The notes under the pieces: model-generated
Databases searched by the model: none
The model's input: the letters and a program-made list of their open reading frames with translations, nothing else
What the model was told of the DNA's origin: nothing
Position numbers and translations under genes: made by a program
Assembly (NCBI GenBank): GCA_016707585.1
Contig: JADJHL010000008.1
Location: forward strand, 894,423 to 958,422
Origin: Ignavibacteriales bacterium
GTDB taxonomy: Bacteria; Bacteroidota; Ignavibacteria; Ignavibacteriales; Ignavibacteriaceae
Direction: 5' to 3'
Length of the DNA: 64,000 bases
Shown: positions 54,757 through 64,000 of the stretch, one piece after another
Numbering within the stretch: position 1 is the stretch's first letter
How the letters are laid out: each line of letters begins with the position of its first letter

Positions 54757-54905
54757 GTAATAATGAGCAAATTATTTTTTAATTATTTCTCAAAATTTTT
54801 TTCATCTAGATTTTGAAAAACAATATTAAAAATTGGGAAATCATAAAAATCTATGTGACTGCATATAATTTTTATCTTACATAACAATCCTTATTTTTGC
54901 CCTCA

Positions 54906-56264
54906 ATGAATTTATTACCAGTAAACAGTTATTATAAAAAAATTCTAAGGGTTGGTTTACCAGCAATCGCTGGGTTATCAACTCAAATGGTGGTTTCACT
55001 TGTTGATACCGCAATGGTAGGGCGGTTAGAGGGTGCAACTTATGCTCTTGCTGCAATGGGTATTGGAGTACTTGCAACCTGGGCGCTTGTTAGTTTTTTT
55101 CAAGTCTTGCTACCGGCATATGTAATTGTTGCTAGAAGGTTCGGACAAGGTAATTATTTAGAATGTGGAAACACTTTAAATAATTCACTAATTATTTCCT
55201 TACTCATTGGAACTGTAGTTGCATTGATTGGTGTTTTCCTAACAAAACCAATCGCAGATTTTTTCGCTTCTGATGATACAGTTGCATACTATGCTTCAGA
55301 ATATCTTTTTTACAGATTTCTTGGAATTCCATTTTTTTTAATCTCAGTTTCTTATCGTGGATTTTTCTTTGGCATAAGTAAGACTAAGATTTTTATGATA
55401 TCAGGAGCTCTTACTAATTTATTTAATATAATTTTCAGCTACATTTTCATCTATGGTTCATTTGGATTGCCAAAAATGGGTTTACCGGGCTCAGGATTAG
55501 GAGCTTCAATCGCTACTTTTAGTGATGTGATTTTTTATTTGATAATTATGCTACTTCCATCTTATCGAAAAAAATTCCAGAACTTTAGACACTTTAAATT
55601 TGATAAAGAAATAATTAAAGGTATTTATAAAATTTCGATTCCGGTTTCTTTTCAAAATGTTTTTGTGCTAATCGGATTTTTAAGTTTTGTAGCAATCACA
55701 GGAATAATTGGCACAGAAGAACAAGCGGCAACACAAGCAATAATATCCACGCTTTTTATTTCTTTTCTCCCTTTGTTTGGATTTGGTATTGCTGTTCAAA
55801 CTTTAGTTGGAAATAATTTAGGAGCAGGTAAGTATAATCTTGCAAAAATTTATGGATTTGAAACTGCAAAGGTTGCTACAATCTATACAATTTTACTTGG
55901 GTTTGTATTTATTCTAATTCCACAATATGTTTTATTAATTGTAACTAATGATTGGAGCATAATTAATTTTGCTGCTCCAGCATTAAAAATTGCCGGTTTT
56001 GCTCAAGTATTTTATGCAACCGGAGTTGTACTTGCTAATGCTTTACAAGCTGCTGGTAGAACTGTTTTTGTTATGAAGTCTGAAGTAGTTACAAATCTTT
56101 TCATCTTTGTACCACTTGCATATTTGTTTGGTGTGGTTTTAGAAATGGGATTAGTTGGTGCATGGTTAGCATTACCGGTTTACGTAATAATTTATTCTAC
56201 ATCAATATTTTGGAAATATAATTCAACTGAGTGGCATACAGAAATTCCAATGAAATTAGATTAA
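54906..56264 (+). CDS. MATE-family multidrug/cation antiporter
   Basis: This 452-residue membrane protein has about 12 helices in two similar halves. The N-terminal segment GLPAIAGLSTQMVVSLVDTAMVGRLEG matches the MATE signature, split here over residues 19-45; the second half has a matching SIPVSFQNVFVLIGFLSFVAI. The start is ATG 54906 (MNLLPVNSYYKK) rather than the TTG nine bases earlier. It should exchange Na+ or H+ for organic cations. It is divergent from the imelysin operon. Confidence 0.93.
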   Translation: MNLLPVNSYYKKILRVGLPAIAGLSTQMVVSLVDTAMVGRLEGATYALAAMGIGVLATWALVSFFQVLLPAYVIVARRFGQGNYLECGNTLNNSLIISLLIGTVVALIGVFLTKPIADFFASDDTVAYYASEYLFYRFLGIPFFLISVSYRGFFFGISKTKIFMISGALTNLFNIIFSYIFIYGSFGLPKMGLPGSGLGASIATFSDVIFYLIIMLLPSYRKKFQNFRHFKFDKEIIKGIYKISIPVSFQNVFVLIGFLSFVAITGIIGTEEQAATQAIISTLFISFLPLFGFGIAVQTLVGNNLGAGKYNLAKIYGFETAKVATIYTILLGFVFILIPQYVLLIVTNDWSIINFAAPALKIAGFAQVFYATGVVLANALQAAGRTVFVMKSEVVTNLFIFVPLAYLFGVVLEMGLVGAWLALPVYVIIYSTSIFWKYNSTEWHTEIPMKLD

Positions 56265-56361
56265 ATTTTCAAGTTATGATTGATCTATAAATAGTGAAAA
56301 AATTTGTGTGGTTTTAATTTAGAATTAGTTTCAATATTTCCGAAAAACATTATAAAAAAGC

Positions 56362-56390
56362 TTGACAATCTTAGCTATTGCGGATATATT
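56362..56390 (+). promoter_or_regulatory. Near-consensus sigma70-type promoter
   Basis: TTGACA at 56362-56367, a 17-base spacer and TATATT at 56385-56390 lie immediately before the GTG start at 56397. Expected initiation would be at or next to the GTG, giving a leaderless mRNA. Confidence 0.5.
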
Positions 56391-56396
56391 TCCACT

Positions 56397-56798
56397 GTGA
56401 AAATCAAAATATCAATATTTTTAACTATTTTTCTTTTAGTTGCAACAGTTTATGCTGGTGCAATCATTCAATTTATTCAAGGATCAAACGAATCTGATAA
56501 TATAAAAATTGAATGGCAGACTGGTGAAGAAACAAATGTTCAAAAATTTGTAATTGAAAGAAAAACACCTCAAAGTTCTTTTACAGAAATTGCAAATATT
56601 TCCCCCAAAGGTAATAATTCATATTATTCCTATGTTGATATGAACACTTACAAAACAAGTGATATCGTTTTTATTTATCGTCTGAAGATTGTTGATAATA
56701 ACAGCCAGATTTCATTTTCAAATGAAATAACTATTTATCATAGTGTTTCCAGTATCACTAAAAGAACCTGGGGCAGCATCAAGGCAATGTTTAGATAA
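56397..56798 (+). CDS. Small exported protein with a FnIII/T9SS-linker-like domain
   Basis: From GTG 56397 the product is 133 residues: a signal peptide (VKIKISIFLTIFLLVATVYAGA) and one beta-sandwich domain (IKIEWQTGEETNVQKFVIER, FIYRLKIVDNNSQISFSNEI). The same 'WQTATETNNQGFQIER...YRLKQIDFDG' pattern precedes the sorting domain of the protein at 10409, so this is a stand-alone copy of that linker domain without a visible sorting signal. No function can be assigned. The longer upstream frame would overlap the promoter and lacks a signal. Confidence 0.7.
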   Translation: MKIKISIFLTIFLLVATVYAGAIIQFIQGSNESDNIKIEWQTGEETNVQKFVIERKTPQSSFTEIANISPKGNNSYYSYVDMNTYKTSDIVFIYRLKIVDNNSQISFSNEITIYHSVSSITKRTWGSIKAMFR

Positions 56799-56804
56799 TT
56801 TTTA

Positions 56805-58081
56805 GTGAATCTATTTTATTCAATCATATCCAATAAAATTTTCCCCTCAAACAAAATTCTAATCGATTTTTTTTTCCTATTGATTTTTGGAATTGTATTT
56901 TTAAGTTGTTCCCCAACTAAAAGAATTTTGATGCTGATAACGAGTCAGATCCAAACCTGTATGGCTCAATTAGAGTTTTGCTTTTAGAAAGCTTCGAAGA
57001 AATTTCAATTAAAATTGGATCAAAAATTATTCTGTCTAATGAGTCGAATAAATTAGCCGAAATAAAAACCGGGAACTCTATAATGCTTTCTATTAACTCG
57101 AATAACTTATTGGCTAAGATTTCTGATCAAGATTTTGTTTCAACTAATTTTTATTTGGATTCTGAAGATGCAAATGAATCAATAAACATTAACAGTAAAA
57201 AGTATCGAGGAAGAATTAAAATATTATTAAAGAAATCTAAAATTGAAATTGTAAATCAAATGGGTATAGAAGATTATGTAAAAGGTGTGATGACAAAAGA
57301 AATGCCTATAGGAAATGGAATGGAGAATTATCAAGCATTAAAAGCGTTTTCAATTTGTGTTAGAACCTATGCTTTTAATAAAATAAAAGAGCAAAAGGAT
57401 TTTTTTGATATTTATACTGACACTCGTGACCAGGTCTATGGTGGAGTTGATGGAGAGACTGATTACACTAATAAAATTGTGGATGAAACAGCAGGACAGA
57501 TTTTAACTTATGAGTATGGACCTGCTACTATTTTTTATCATTCAACTTGTGGGGGATTTACTGAAGATGTAGAAAATGTTTTTGGGAAAGAATCTATCCC
57601 ATACTTAACAAGTGTTGAAGATGGTTCAGACCACTACTGTAAAATCTCTCCACGATATGAATGGAAAGAAAACTATTCAGAAGAAGTTTTTGTTGATAGA
57701 TTATTTAAATCCGATTTAATTGAAAGTAATAATTATCTGGTTGATAATATTGAAATTATATCAAGGTTCGGATCAGGCAGAGTTAACAAACTTAAAATTT
57801 CTTTGCTGGATAAAAATGGTAACGAAAAAACAATAACATTAATCGGCAATAATATGCGTAGCGTTATCAGAAGTGGAGACAATAAATCAATTCTTAAAAG
57901 CAATTACTTCGAAGTTGAGTTAAACCAGAATAAAGAAATTGTTATTGATGGAAAAGGCAGTGGACACGGAGTTGGGATGTGTCAATGGGGCGCTATTGGG
58001 CAATCAAAATTAGGAGTGGACTATCTAAATATTTTAAGTCATTACTTTCCGGGAACCAAAATAAAAAACAGTTATGATTAA
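56805..58081 (+). CDS. SpoIID/LytB-domain lipoprotein, split by one frameshift
   Basis: An N-terminal lipoprotein signal (FLLIFGIVFLSC) from GTG 56805 continues, after one missing T in the run at 56926-56929, into DADNESDPNLYGSIRVLLLE and the SpoIID domain ending at 58081. Key motifs: VKGVMTKEMP, AFSICVRTYAF, YHSTCGGFTEDVENVFG and GKGSGHGVGMCQWGA. SpoIID-type proteins are lytic transglycosylases acting on peptidoglycan stripped of peptides; outside spore formers they trim the wall. maf overlaps its end by eight bases. The frameshift looks like a sequencing error. Confidence 0.85.
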
Positions 58082-58651
58082 TTCTTCAACACATATTTAC
58101 CTTGCATCAAAATCACCACGTAGACGAAAATTACTAAAACAGCTAAACTTAAAGTTTAAATCCTTTAGTGTAGATCTTGCTGAAAAAATTCACATAAATG
58201 AGAAACCATTTTTTACAGTTAAAAGATTATCCAAAGAAAAATTGGAAATGGCTAAGCTTAAAATTAAAAATGGAATAATAATTACAGCAGATACAATTGT
58301 TGTTTTGGATAATCATATTTTGGGTAAACCTAAAGACAAAAAGATGCTTTTAGAATTCTAAAAATCTTAAGTGGAAGAACTCATATCGTTTATACTGGTT
58401 ACTCTGTTTACAATTCCATCAACAAAAAAATTATTTCTGAATTTGAAAAAACAGAAGTTACATTTCGAGATCTTACTGATTCTGAGATTTTAGAATACAT
58501 TGCTGGCGGAAGTCCTATGGATAAAGCGGGAGCATACGGAATACAGGATGATTTTGGTGCTGTGTTTATAAAAAAAATAAATGGTTGCTATTACAATGTT
58601 GTGGGATTGCCACTCGCAAAATTATATCATGCTTTGTTAAGGATTACTTAG
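58074..58651 (+). CDS. maf: Maf-like nucleoside triphosphate pyrophosphatase, split by one frameshift
   Basis: The N-terminal frame has the Maf signature IYLASKSPRRRKLL and ITADTIVVLDNHILGKP. One A is missing in the run at 58338-58342; restoring it gives KDAFRILKILSGRTHIVYTGY and then DKAGAYGIQDDFGAVFIKKINGCYYNVVGLPL (residue blocks near 140-180), ending at 58651. Maf proteins hydrolyse non-canonical nucleotides such as dTTP/UTP or modified forms and affect division. The full length would be about 192 residues, as usual. The next gene starts on the last base of its stop. Confidence 0.88.
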
Positions 58652-59591
58652 TGTTTCAAAATATCCGAAATAAAGTATTTATATCGATTGCAATTGCAGC
58701 AATAATTTATCTTGGCTTTACAATTTATGCTGACTATGAAAAAATTTTATTATCTTTTTCAAAATTTAACTGGCTTTTATTTCCGGTTTTACTTGTTTTA
58801 TCTTTAGGAAATTATGTAACAAGATTCGTTAAGTGGGAGTATTATCTTAAAATAATTGAAGTAAAACTTCATAAGATAGATTCATTTTCAATCTTCATGT
58901 CCGGGTTAGTTATGAGCGTTACTCCCGGCAAAATGGGTGAACTGCTTAAATCATATCTAGTTAAACAAGTTAATGGAACTTCAATAAGTAAAACTGCTCC
59001 AATTGTGTTTGCTGAAAGAGCAACTGATTTTTTATCACTAACAATAATGGCTTTGATTGGAGCTTACTATTTTAATTATGGAAAAAATATTGCATTAGTA
59101 ATTGGGACATTTTTAATTGTTGGAATTATAATAATTTCCAACAAAACTATCTTTGATAAATTGATGATTATCTTTTCTAAAATAAAATTTATATCAAAGC
59201 ATATAAATAAAATTCAAACTGCATTTGATTCTTCATCAAAACTATTAGCTTTAACTCCATTGGTTTCGATGACAGCACTCAGCATTATTTCATGGGGATT
59301 CGAATGTTTTGGTTACTATCTAATAATTAAAAGTTTTTATTCTGATATCAATATTTTTTGGTCGTTTTTAGTTACAGCTTTTCTACAATTGTTGGCGCTC
59401 TATCAATGTTACCCGGTGGACTGGGAGTTACAGAAGGTTCATTAACTTTAATGTTAGTGCATCAGGGGTTAAAAGAAAGCGATGCATTTGCTGCAACTTT
59501 CATCACCAGAGCAGTTACATTATGGTTTGCTGTGTTAGTTGGTGTTATTAGTGTTTTATTTTATCAAAAAGATTTGGAAAAATTATTATAG
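58651..59591 (+). CDS. Flippase-like integral membrane protein (LPG synthase TM/YbhN family), split by one frameshift
   Basis: Starting at GTG 58651 inside the maf stop, the protein has about eight membrane helices over roughly 313 residues. Family hallmarks: FVKWEYYLKI near residue 54, SGLVMSVTPGKMGELLKSYL near 88-107, VFAERATDFLSL, and after the break ALSMLPGGLGVTEGSLTLML. A T is missing in the run at 59379-59382 (GCTTTTCTA), shifting the frame. The family includes MprF-type flippases and AglD; the substrate is presumably a lipid-linked molecule. Probably an intact gene with a read error. Confidence 0.83.
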
Positions 59592-59790
59592 ATTCATCTA
59601 CACAAAAATAACTTAATAACTCTTCTAAAGCAGTTTACATTAAAAATAAGGCATTATTTTTGGTCATTTTTTGTTTTATGATTCTTATCAAAATCCATCT
59701 TTTACCTATCGTAATTTGTTCATTTCCTTGATTTTACAAACACCTATTGATATATTTTGATAAGAAATTTATAAATGAAAGGAGTTTTAT

Positions 59791-60207
59791 ATGTCACGTG
59801 ATAATAATCTGGCCAAAGGTTTCTTAATTGGATTTTTAGCTGGTGGTACTGTTGGTGCTATTGTTGCGCTGCTAACAGCTCCCAAAAGCGGTAAAGAATT
59901 AAGAGCTGATATTAAAACAAAATCAGAAGAGTATTTTGATGAAGCTGAAAAATATCTTTCTGAAGCCAAAGACAAAGCTCGTGAATTGATTAATGAAGGT
60001 AAGAAAAAATCTGAAAGAATTATATACGATGCAAGATCAAAATCTGAAGATATTTTAAAAGATGCTGAAAAAGTAATCAAAGATGCCAAAGTAAAATCAA
60101 CTGATACTTTTCTTGCTGGTAAAGAAAGAATTGAATTGGAAGCTGATAGAATTAAATCATCAGTTAAAGCTGGAATAGATGCTTATAAAGAAGCAAAGAA
60201 TTCGTAG
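59791..60207 (+). CDS. YtxH-domain stress protein
   Basis: This 138-residue protein starts with a glycine-rich membrane helix (GFLIGFLAGGTVGAIVALLTAPKSG; residues 10-34), the YtxH/'gas vesicle GvpP-like' signature, followed by a long charged amphipathic coil (KSEEYFDEAEKYLSEAKDKA). Such proteins are small envelope or general stress proteins with unclear biochemical role. A strong AAAGGAG site precedes the ATG. It is followed after six bases by a DUF948-like gene. The 199-base gap before it contains no other gene I can see. Confidence 0.87.
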   Translation: MSRDNNLAKGFLIGFLAGGTVGAIVALLTAPKSGKELRADIKTKSEEYFDEAEKYLSEAKDKARELINEGKKKSERIIYDARSKSEDILKDAEKVIKDAKVKSTDTFLAGKERIELEADRIKSSVKAGIDAYKEAKNS

Positions 60208-60213
60208 AATATT

Positions 60214-60603
60214 ATGAATGAAATAATTCAAATAACAACAGTTGTATTAATTGTTTCAGCTGCTTCACTCTGTATTGCACTGATTTACTACTTAAATAAA
60301 ATTGTTAAATCAGTGCAATCAGTAAACAATAATATACAGGAACTTTCTGCCAACCTTAAGCCGCTTATACAATCAACCCTTGAACTTTCTGATAACTTAA
60401 ATAAAATCACTGGAACTGCTAAAGATCAATTGCGAATGTCTCATTCCATTTTAAGTGATTTTAGAGAGCGTGCTGATAAGATTTTGAATTTTGAAAATAG
60501 AATCCGTAGCGGAGTAGAAGACGCTGTAATGCCGTTAGTAAATAATCTTAATGCTATCGGAAAAGGAGTTGAATCATTTTGGAGAAACTTCAAAAATAAG
60601 TAA
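60214..60603 (+). CDS. DUF948-like membrane-anchored coiled-coil protein
   Basis: This 129-residue protein has one N-terminal membrane helix (ITTVVLIVSAASLCIALIYYL) and a long heptad-like helix (SVQSVNNNIQELSANLKPLI; LELSDNLNKI). The size, helix and pairing with a YtxH gene match DUF948 proteins, which often accompany YtxH in stress operons. Function is unknown beyond that association. Confidence 0.75.
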   Translation: MNEIIQITTVVLIVSAASLCIALIYYLNKIVKSVQSVNNNIQELSANLKPLIQSTLELSDNLNKITGTAKDQLRMSHSILSDFRERADKILNFENRIRSGVEDAVMPLVNNLNAIGKGVESFWRNFKNK

Positions 60604-60645
60604 TCGTTTTAATTCTCACCTTTAAATTTGTTAGGAGGAATTCCC

Positions 60646-62738
60646 TTGAAAGAGTATGGACCTGAATCAATACGCAATATAGCTTTAATCGGACACGGAG
60701 GAAGCGGAAAAACTTCTCTATCTGAAATAATTTTATATACTGCTGGCGAAACTAACAGAATCGGAAACGTTCTTGAAGGAAATACAGTATCGGATTATAC
60801 TTCAAATGAAATTGAAAAACAGATATCGATTTCCACTTCATTAATGCACATTGAATGGAATGGAAAAAAAGTTAATATACTTGATACTCCGGGTTATTCT
60901 GATTTTGTTGGTGATGTTAAATCTGCAATGAAAGTTTGTGATACTGCCATAATGGTATTAAAATCTGCTGAAGGAGTTGAAGTAGGATCAGAAGTTAGTG
61001 GAAAATTTGTAAATGAATTTGGGTTACCTTCTGCAATCATAATTAATAAAGTTGATAATGAACATTCTACATTTGATGAAACACTTGAAAAAGCAAAACA
61101 AAGATTAACAAACGGTGCAATTGCTGTTACGTTCCCAATTACACAAGGTGTAACTTTTAATGCAGTTGTAGATGTTCTTAAAATGAAAGCCTACACTTAT
61201 GGTGAAGCTGGTTCTAAAAAAGTTACAGAGTCAGATATTCCTGCGGACTTAAAATCAAAGGCAGAAGAATATAGAACAGAGCTTATAGAAAAAATTGCGG
61301 AAACTGATGAAGTTTTAATGAATAAATATTTTGAAGAAGGCTCATTAAGTGATGCTGATATTGAAAAAGGTCTTAAGTCTGCAATAATTGGTAGAAGTTT
61401 GTCTCCAGTTTTTGCGGTCTCATCTACTAAGGCCGTTGGTATAAATAACTTTTTGGATTTTATGGCTGCATATTTCCCATCACCTGTTGATAGAGGCGGT
61501 GAAGAAGGCGTACTTGCTGGTAAAGATGGAAAAGTATTAGTTAAACCAGATCCAAAAGGTGAACCAGTAATATTTATCTTTAAAACAATTTCTGAACCTC
61601 ACGTTGGTGAACTTTCTTTATTTAAAGTTTATTCTGGTTCAGTAAAAGCTGGTTTAGATTTATTAAATGAATCAAACAGTAAAACTGAAAGATTAAGTCA
61701 ATTATCAGTTTTAAATGGAAGAAATAGAAAAGATATTGCAACAGTTTCTGCAGGTGATTTTGGTGCAGTTGTAAAATTGAAAGACACACACACAAATAAT
61801 ACACTTGCAACAAAAATTTATCTGTTATTATGAGTCCAATAGAATTTCCCGAAGCAGTTATTAGAAGTGCTATTCTACCAAAAGCAAAAGGAGATGAAGA
61901 TAAAATTGCTTCAGGTTTACATTCTTTGCACGAAGAAGATCCTTCATTCTTTGTAAAGTTTGATCCTGAAATATCCCAAACTATAATATCCGGACAAGGG
62001 GAATTGCAACTTGCTCTTGCTGCTAAAAGATTGAAAGAAAGATATAAAGTTGATGTTGATCTTGTTGAACCAAAAATTCCATATAGAGAAACTATAAAAG
62101 GTCGTGTTGATGATGTTGAATACAAACATAAAAAACAATCTGGTGGCAGAGGACAATATGGTCACGTTCATTTTAAAATGGAACCGCTGCCAAGAGGAAC
62201 CGGTTTTGAATTTGTAAATGCAATTGTTGGTGGAGTTGTACCAGGTAGATTTATTCCTGCAGTTGAAAAAGGTATTATTGAAACTATGGGTAAAGGTGTA
62301 CTTTCAGGAAATCATGTAATTGACGTGAGAGTTACTCTACATTTTGGTTCTTATCATGATGTTGATTCTGATGAAATGTCATTCAAGTTAGCAGCGAATC
62401 AATGCTTTAAAAAAGGATTCTTGGAATGTAAACCTTGTTTACTTGAACCAATTTATGAAGTTGAAGTGATTGTTCCTGATGAATATATGGGCGATGTAAT
62501 GGGTGATATTTCTAGCAAGCGCGGAAAGATTTTAGGAATGGATTCTGACGGACATTTTCAAATTATAAAAGCTCACGTTCCACTTTCTGAACTTTATAAA
62601 TATTCTTCACAACTAAGAAGTTTAACTCAAGGTAGAGGGGTTCACAAACGGAAATTCTCTCATTACGAAGAAGTTCCAAAAGAAGTTGAACAAAAAGTTA
62701 TTGATGAATATAATAAATCCCGAGAAGAGGATAAGTAA
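60646..62738 (+). CDS. Elongation factor G-like GTPase (EF-G2), split by one frameshift
   Basis: The start is TTG 60646, seven bases after AGGAGG. A missing A in the run at 61812-61816 breaks the frame; restoring it joins TNNTLATKN to LSVIMSPIEFPEAVI and gives about 698 residues. GTPase motifs: GHGGSGKTS (16-24, instead of GHIDAGKT), Asp80-Thr-Pro-Gly-Tyr84 (DTPGYSDF) where classical EF-G has His, and INKVDN. C-terminal domains follow (GQGELQLALAAKRLK, GGRGQYGHVHFKMEP, RGKILGMD). These features mark the EF-G2 paralogue, which is usually not the main translocase. A terminator follows. Confidence 0.9.
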
Positions 62739-62742
62739 ATTT

Positions 62743-62768
62743 AAGGCGGAACAAGTTTCCGCCTTTTT
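62743..62768 (+). terminator. Rho-independent terminator after EF-G2
   Basis: AAGGCGGAA pairs with TTCCGCCTT around a five-base loop, with more T residues following, four bases after the EF-G2 stop. Confidence 0.88.
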
Positions 62769-62782
62769 AATTTGAGGATATT

Positions 62783-63299
62783 ATGGAAAAATTGTGGTCT
62801 CCTGGCGATCAAAATATATTGAGTCATTTAAATCTGATGAAGATAAATCTAAATGTATCTTTTGCCAGATGATCAATTTAAAACCTGATGAAATGGATAA
62901 TCTTATTGTTGATAATGGGGAATTCACTTTTACAGTTCTCAATCTTTATCCATATAATAATGGGCATTTAATGATCGTACCTAAACGACACACAAATGAT
63001 TTTCCGGGTTTAAGTACTGAAGAACTTTCGGAATCTTTTCTTAAACTTCAATTAGCAGAAAAGGCATTACGCAAAGTTTTAAATCCTCACGGTTTTAATA
63101 TTGGTGCAAACATTGGTAGGATTGCCGGAGCCGGTATTGAAGAACATATACATTTTCATATTGTACCAAGATGGAATGGCGACTCTAATTTTATGCCTGT
63201 TATTGGAAATGTGAAAATTATTTCGCAGGATTTATTGGAAACCAAAACAAAATTATTACAAGCTTATTCTGATCTTACAAAAATAATTATTCCATTTAA
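62783..63299 (+). CDS. HIT-family hydrolase (Ap4A phosphorylase-like), with two frameshifts
   Basis: ATG 62783 is preceded by GAGGA and encodes MEKLWSP; one T is missing at 62801-62804, after which WRSKYIESF continues as expected for this family. The core has CIFCQMI, LNLYPYNNGHLMIVPKRH, and the histidine triad EEHIHFHIVPRW. Near the end a missing A in the run at 63279-63283 would restore a stop at 63297-63299. About 172 residues result. HIT proteins hydrolyse or transfer nucleotides from substrates such as Ap4A. Probably intact in the cell. Confidence 0.85.
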
Positions 63300-63316
63300 T
63301 GTATTTAGGAATTCAT

Positions 63317-63831
63317 TTGAAAAATTTACTCCTGTTAATTGTGGTTGCTTTAGCTTTACTTGCCTGTGAACAAAAAGAAAATCCAAAAACAATAAAACCG
63401 CTCGTACAAAAAATGGACTTTTGTTTGAAGATTCAACCTCAACAAAACCATTTACAGGTAGGCATAAATCAAAAATGCTTGATTTAAAAATTGAGTATGA
63501 TGTAGTTAACGGAATTAAAGAAGGAGATTTTATTGTTTATCATCCAAACTCAAAAAATTCAAATGATTGGTAAAATGAAAAACAATAAAAATGTTGGTTT
63601 TGGAAATATTATTTTTAAAATGGAACTATGCAGACTTCTGGATTTTATAACAATGATGTTCCAGATAGCTTATGGACATGGTATTATGAAAATGGAAAAA
63701 TTGCTGAAGCGGGTAAATACAAAAATGGCTTAAGAGATGGTGATTGGAAGAACTACGATACATCAGGAATACTAAAAATAGTAAGACTTTATAAAGATGA
63801 TAAATTAATCGATTCTACAAAGATTAATTAG
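63317..63831 (+). pseudogene. MORN-repeat (YwqK-like) lipoprotein, broken by several indels
   Basis: TTG 63317 after AGGA gives KNLLLLIVVALALLAC, a lipoprotein signal. A missing A at 63408-63413 restores NGLLFEDSTSTKPFTG and LKIEYDVVNGIKEGDFIVYH; an extra A near 63552-63557 and a missing T near 63598-63601 lead into MORN-type repeats (QTSGFYNNDVPDSLWTWYYE, NGLRDGDWKNYDTSG). Such proteins occur with cell-surface or antitoxin-like roles, none of which is demonstrable. As sequenced it is a pseudogene, but the pattern fits read errors. Confidence 0.7.
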
Positions 63832-63899
63832 ATAGATTTTGGTTTTCCAGTTCCTTGATTTGAAGGTTAATAAATACTATTTTTGAGCGCTAAAATTTT

Positions 63900-63973
63900 G
63901 GGCTCATAGCTCAGTTGGTTAGAGCATCTGACTCATAATCAGAGGGTCGGTGGTTCAAGTCCATCTGGGCCCA
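63900..63973 (+). tRNA. tRNA-Met (anticodon CAT), elongator type
   Basis: Acceptor GGGCTCA pairs with TGGGCCC (one G-U), D-arm GCTCAGTTGGTTAGAGC, anticodon stem TCTGA/TCAGA around CTCATAA reading CAT, T-arm GGTGGTTCAAGTCCATC. The G1-C72 pair rules out the initiator form. A tRNA-Ile with lysidine-modified CAT is possible and cannot be told apart by eye. CCA is not encoded. Confidence 0.9.
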
Positions 63974-64000
63974 CAAAGAAAGCTTCAAAACAAATTGTTT

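Noticed and set aside
61622..62171. Minus-strand open frames opposite EF-G2
   Set aside because: They are shadows of the conserved coding strand with low-complexity composition.
63900..63973. Initiator tRNA-fMet
   Set aside because: The first acceptor pair is G-C, whereas initiator tRNAs have a mismatch at that position.

Overview
The window is about one-third G+C and looks like Ignavibacteria or a close relative in the Bacteroidota/Chlorobiota group. The evidence is a secreted protein ending in the 'NYPNPFNP' type IX secretion sorting domain (10409-12826), a PorD/DUF4835 protein (42923-43798), a PorV/PorQ-like barrel (41993-42847), many outer-membrane barrels ending in aromatic residues, and dense low-GC coding with short gaps. 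The lineage call is inference; the protein families are read directly from the sequence.

Layout. 1-5.2 kb (minus): a lipoprotein cut by the window edge, an L,D-transpeptidase, uvrC and glgC. 5.3-10.1 kb (plus): a frameshifted M1 aminopeptidase, lpxH and a class A penicillin-binding protein. 10.1-13.1 kb: tRNA-Leu(CAG) beside a decayed partial copy of itself, a large YCF48-repeat T9SS cargo protein, and an unexplained block of inverted repeats. 13.1-16.7 kb (minus): mdh, an RsbW-like ATPase and an outer-membrane barrel. 16.8-21.8 kb (plus): nuoABCDEF, interrupted by two homopolymer blocks that look like assembly artefacts. 21.8-25.4 kb (minus): a LACTB-like serine hydrolase, clpP-tig and tRNA-Leu(TAG). 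25.7-30.5 kb (plus): a tightly overlapping PP2C phosphatase / Ser-Thr kinase with an external YCF48 domain / membrane HExxH peptidase operon. 30.6-32.4 kb: the cca/poly(A) polymerase family and a small membrane protein. 32.7-39.9 kb (plus): a MacAB-TolC-type exporter with three FtsX-like permeases. 40-45.8 kb: T9SS and outer-membrane genes and a HEAT-cyclophilin fusion. 45.8-49.3 kb: a probable complete bacterial ceramide pathway (GNAT-type acyltransferase, serine palmitoyltransferase, divergent ceramide reductase-like SDR). 49.3-54.6 kb: a cytochrome c lipoprotein, tRNA-Ala(GGC), and a porin / imelysin / di-heme oxidoreductase / barrel operon with a Fur-like palindrome upstream. 54.9-63.97 kb (plus): a MATE exporter, a SpoIID protein, Maf, a flippase-like membrane protein, stress proteins, EF-G2, a HIT protein, a MORN lipoprotein and tRNA-Met(CAT).

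The genes form working sets: wall synthesis and remodelling (L,D-transpeptidase, PBP, SpoIID), lipid A and sphingolipid envelope lipids (lpxH, spt cluster), T9SS export, respiration (nuo, mdh, cytochromes), proteostasis (tig-clpP, PPIase) and a eukaryote-like phospho-signalling operon.

Sequence quality is uneven. From about 56.9 kb to the end there are about ten single-base indels, nearly all in A or T runs, splitting genes whose two halves both look normal; two homopolymer blocks also sit inside nuo. These are most likely sequencing or assembly errors, so genes described as frameshifted are probably intact in the cell.
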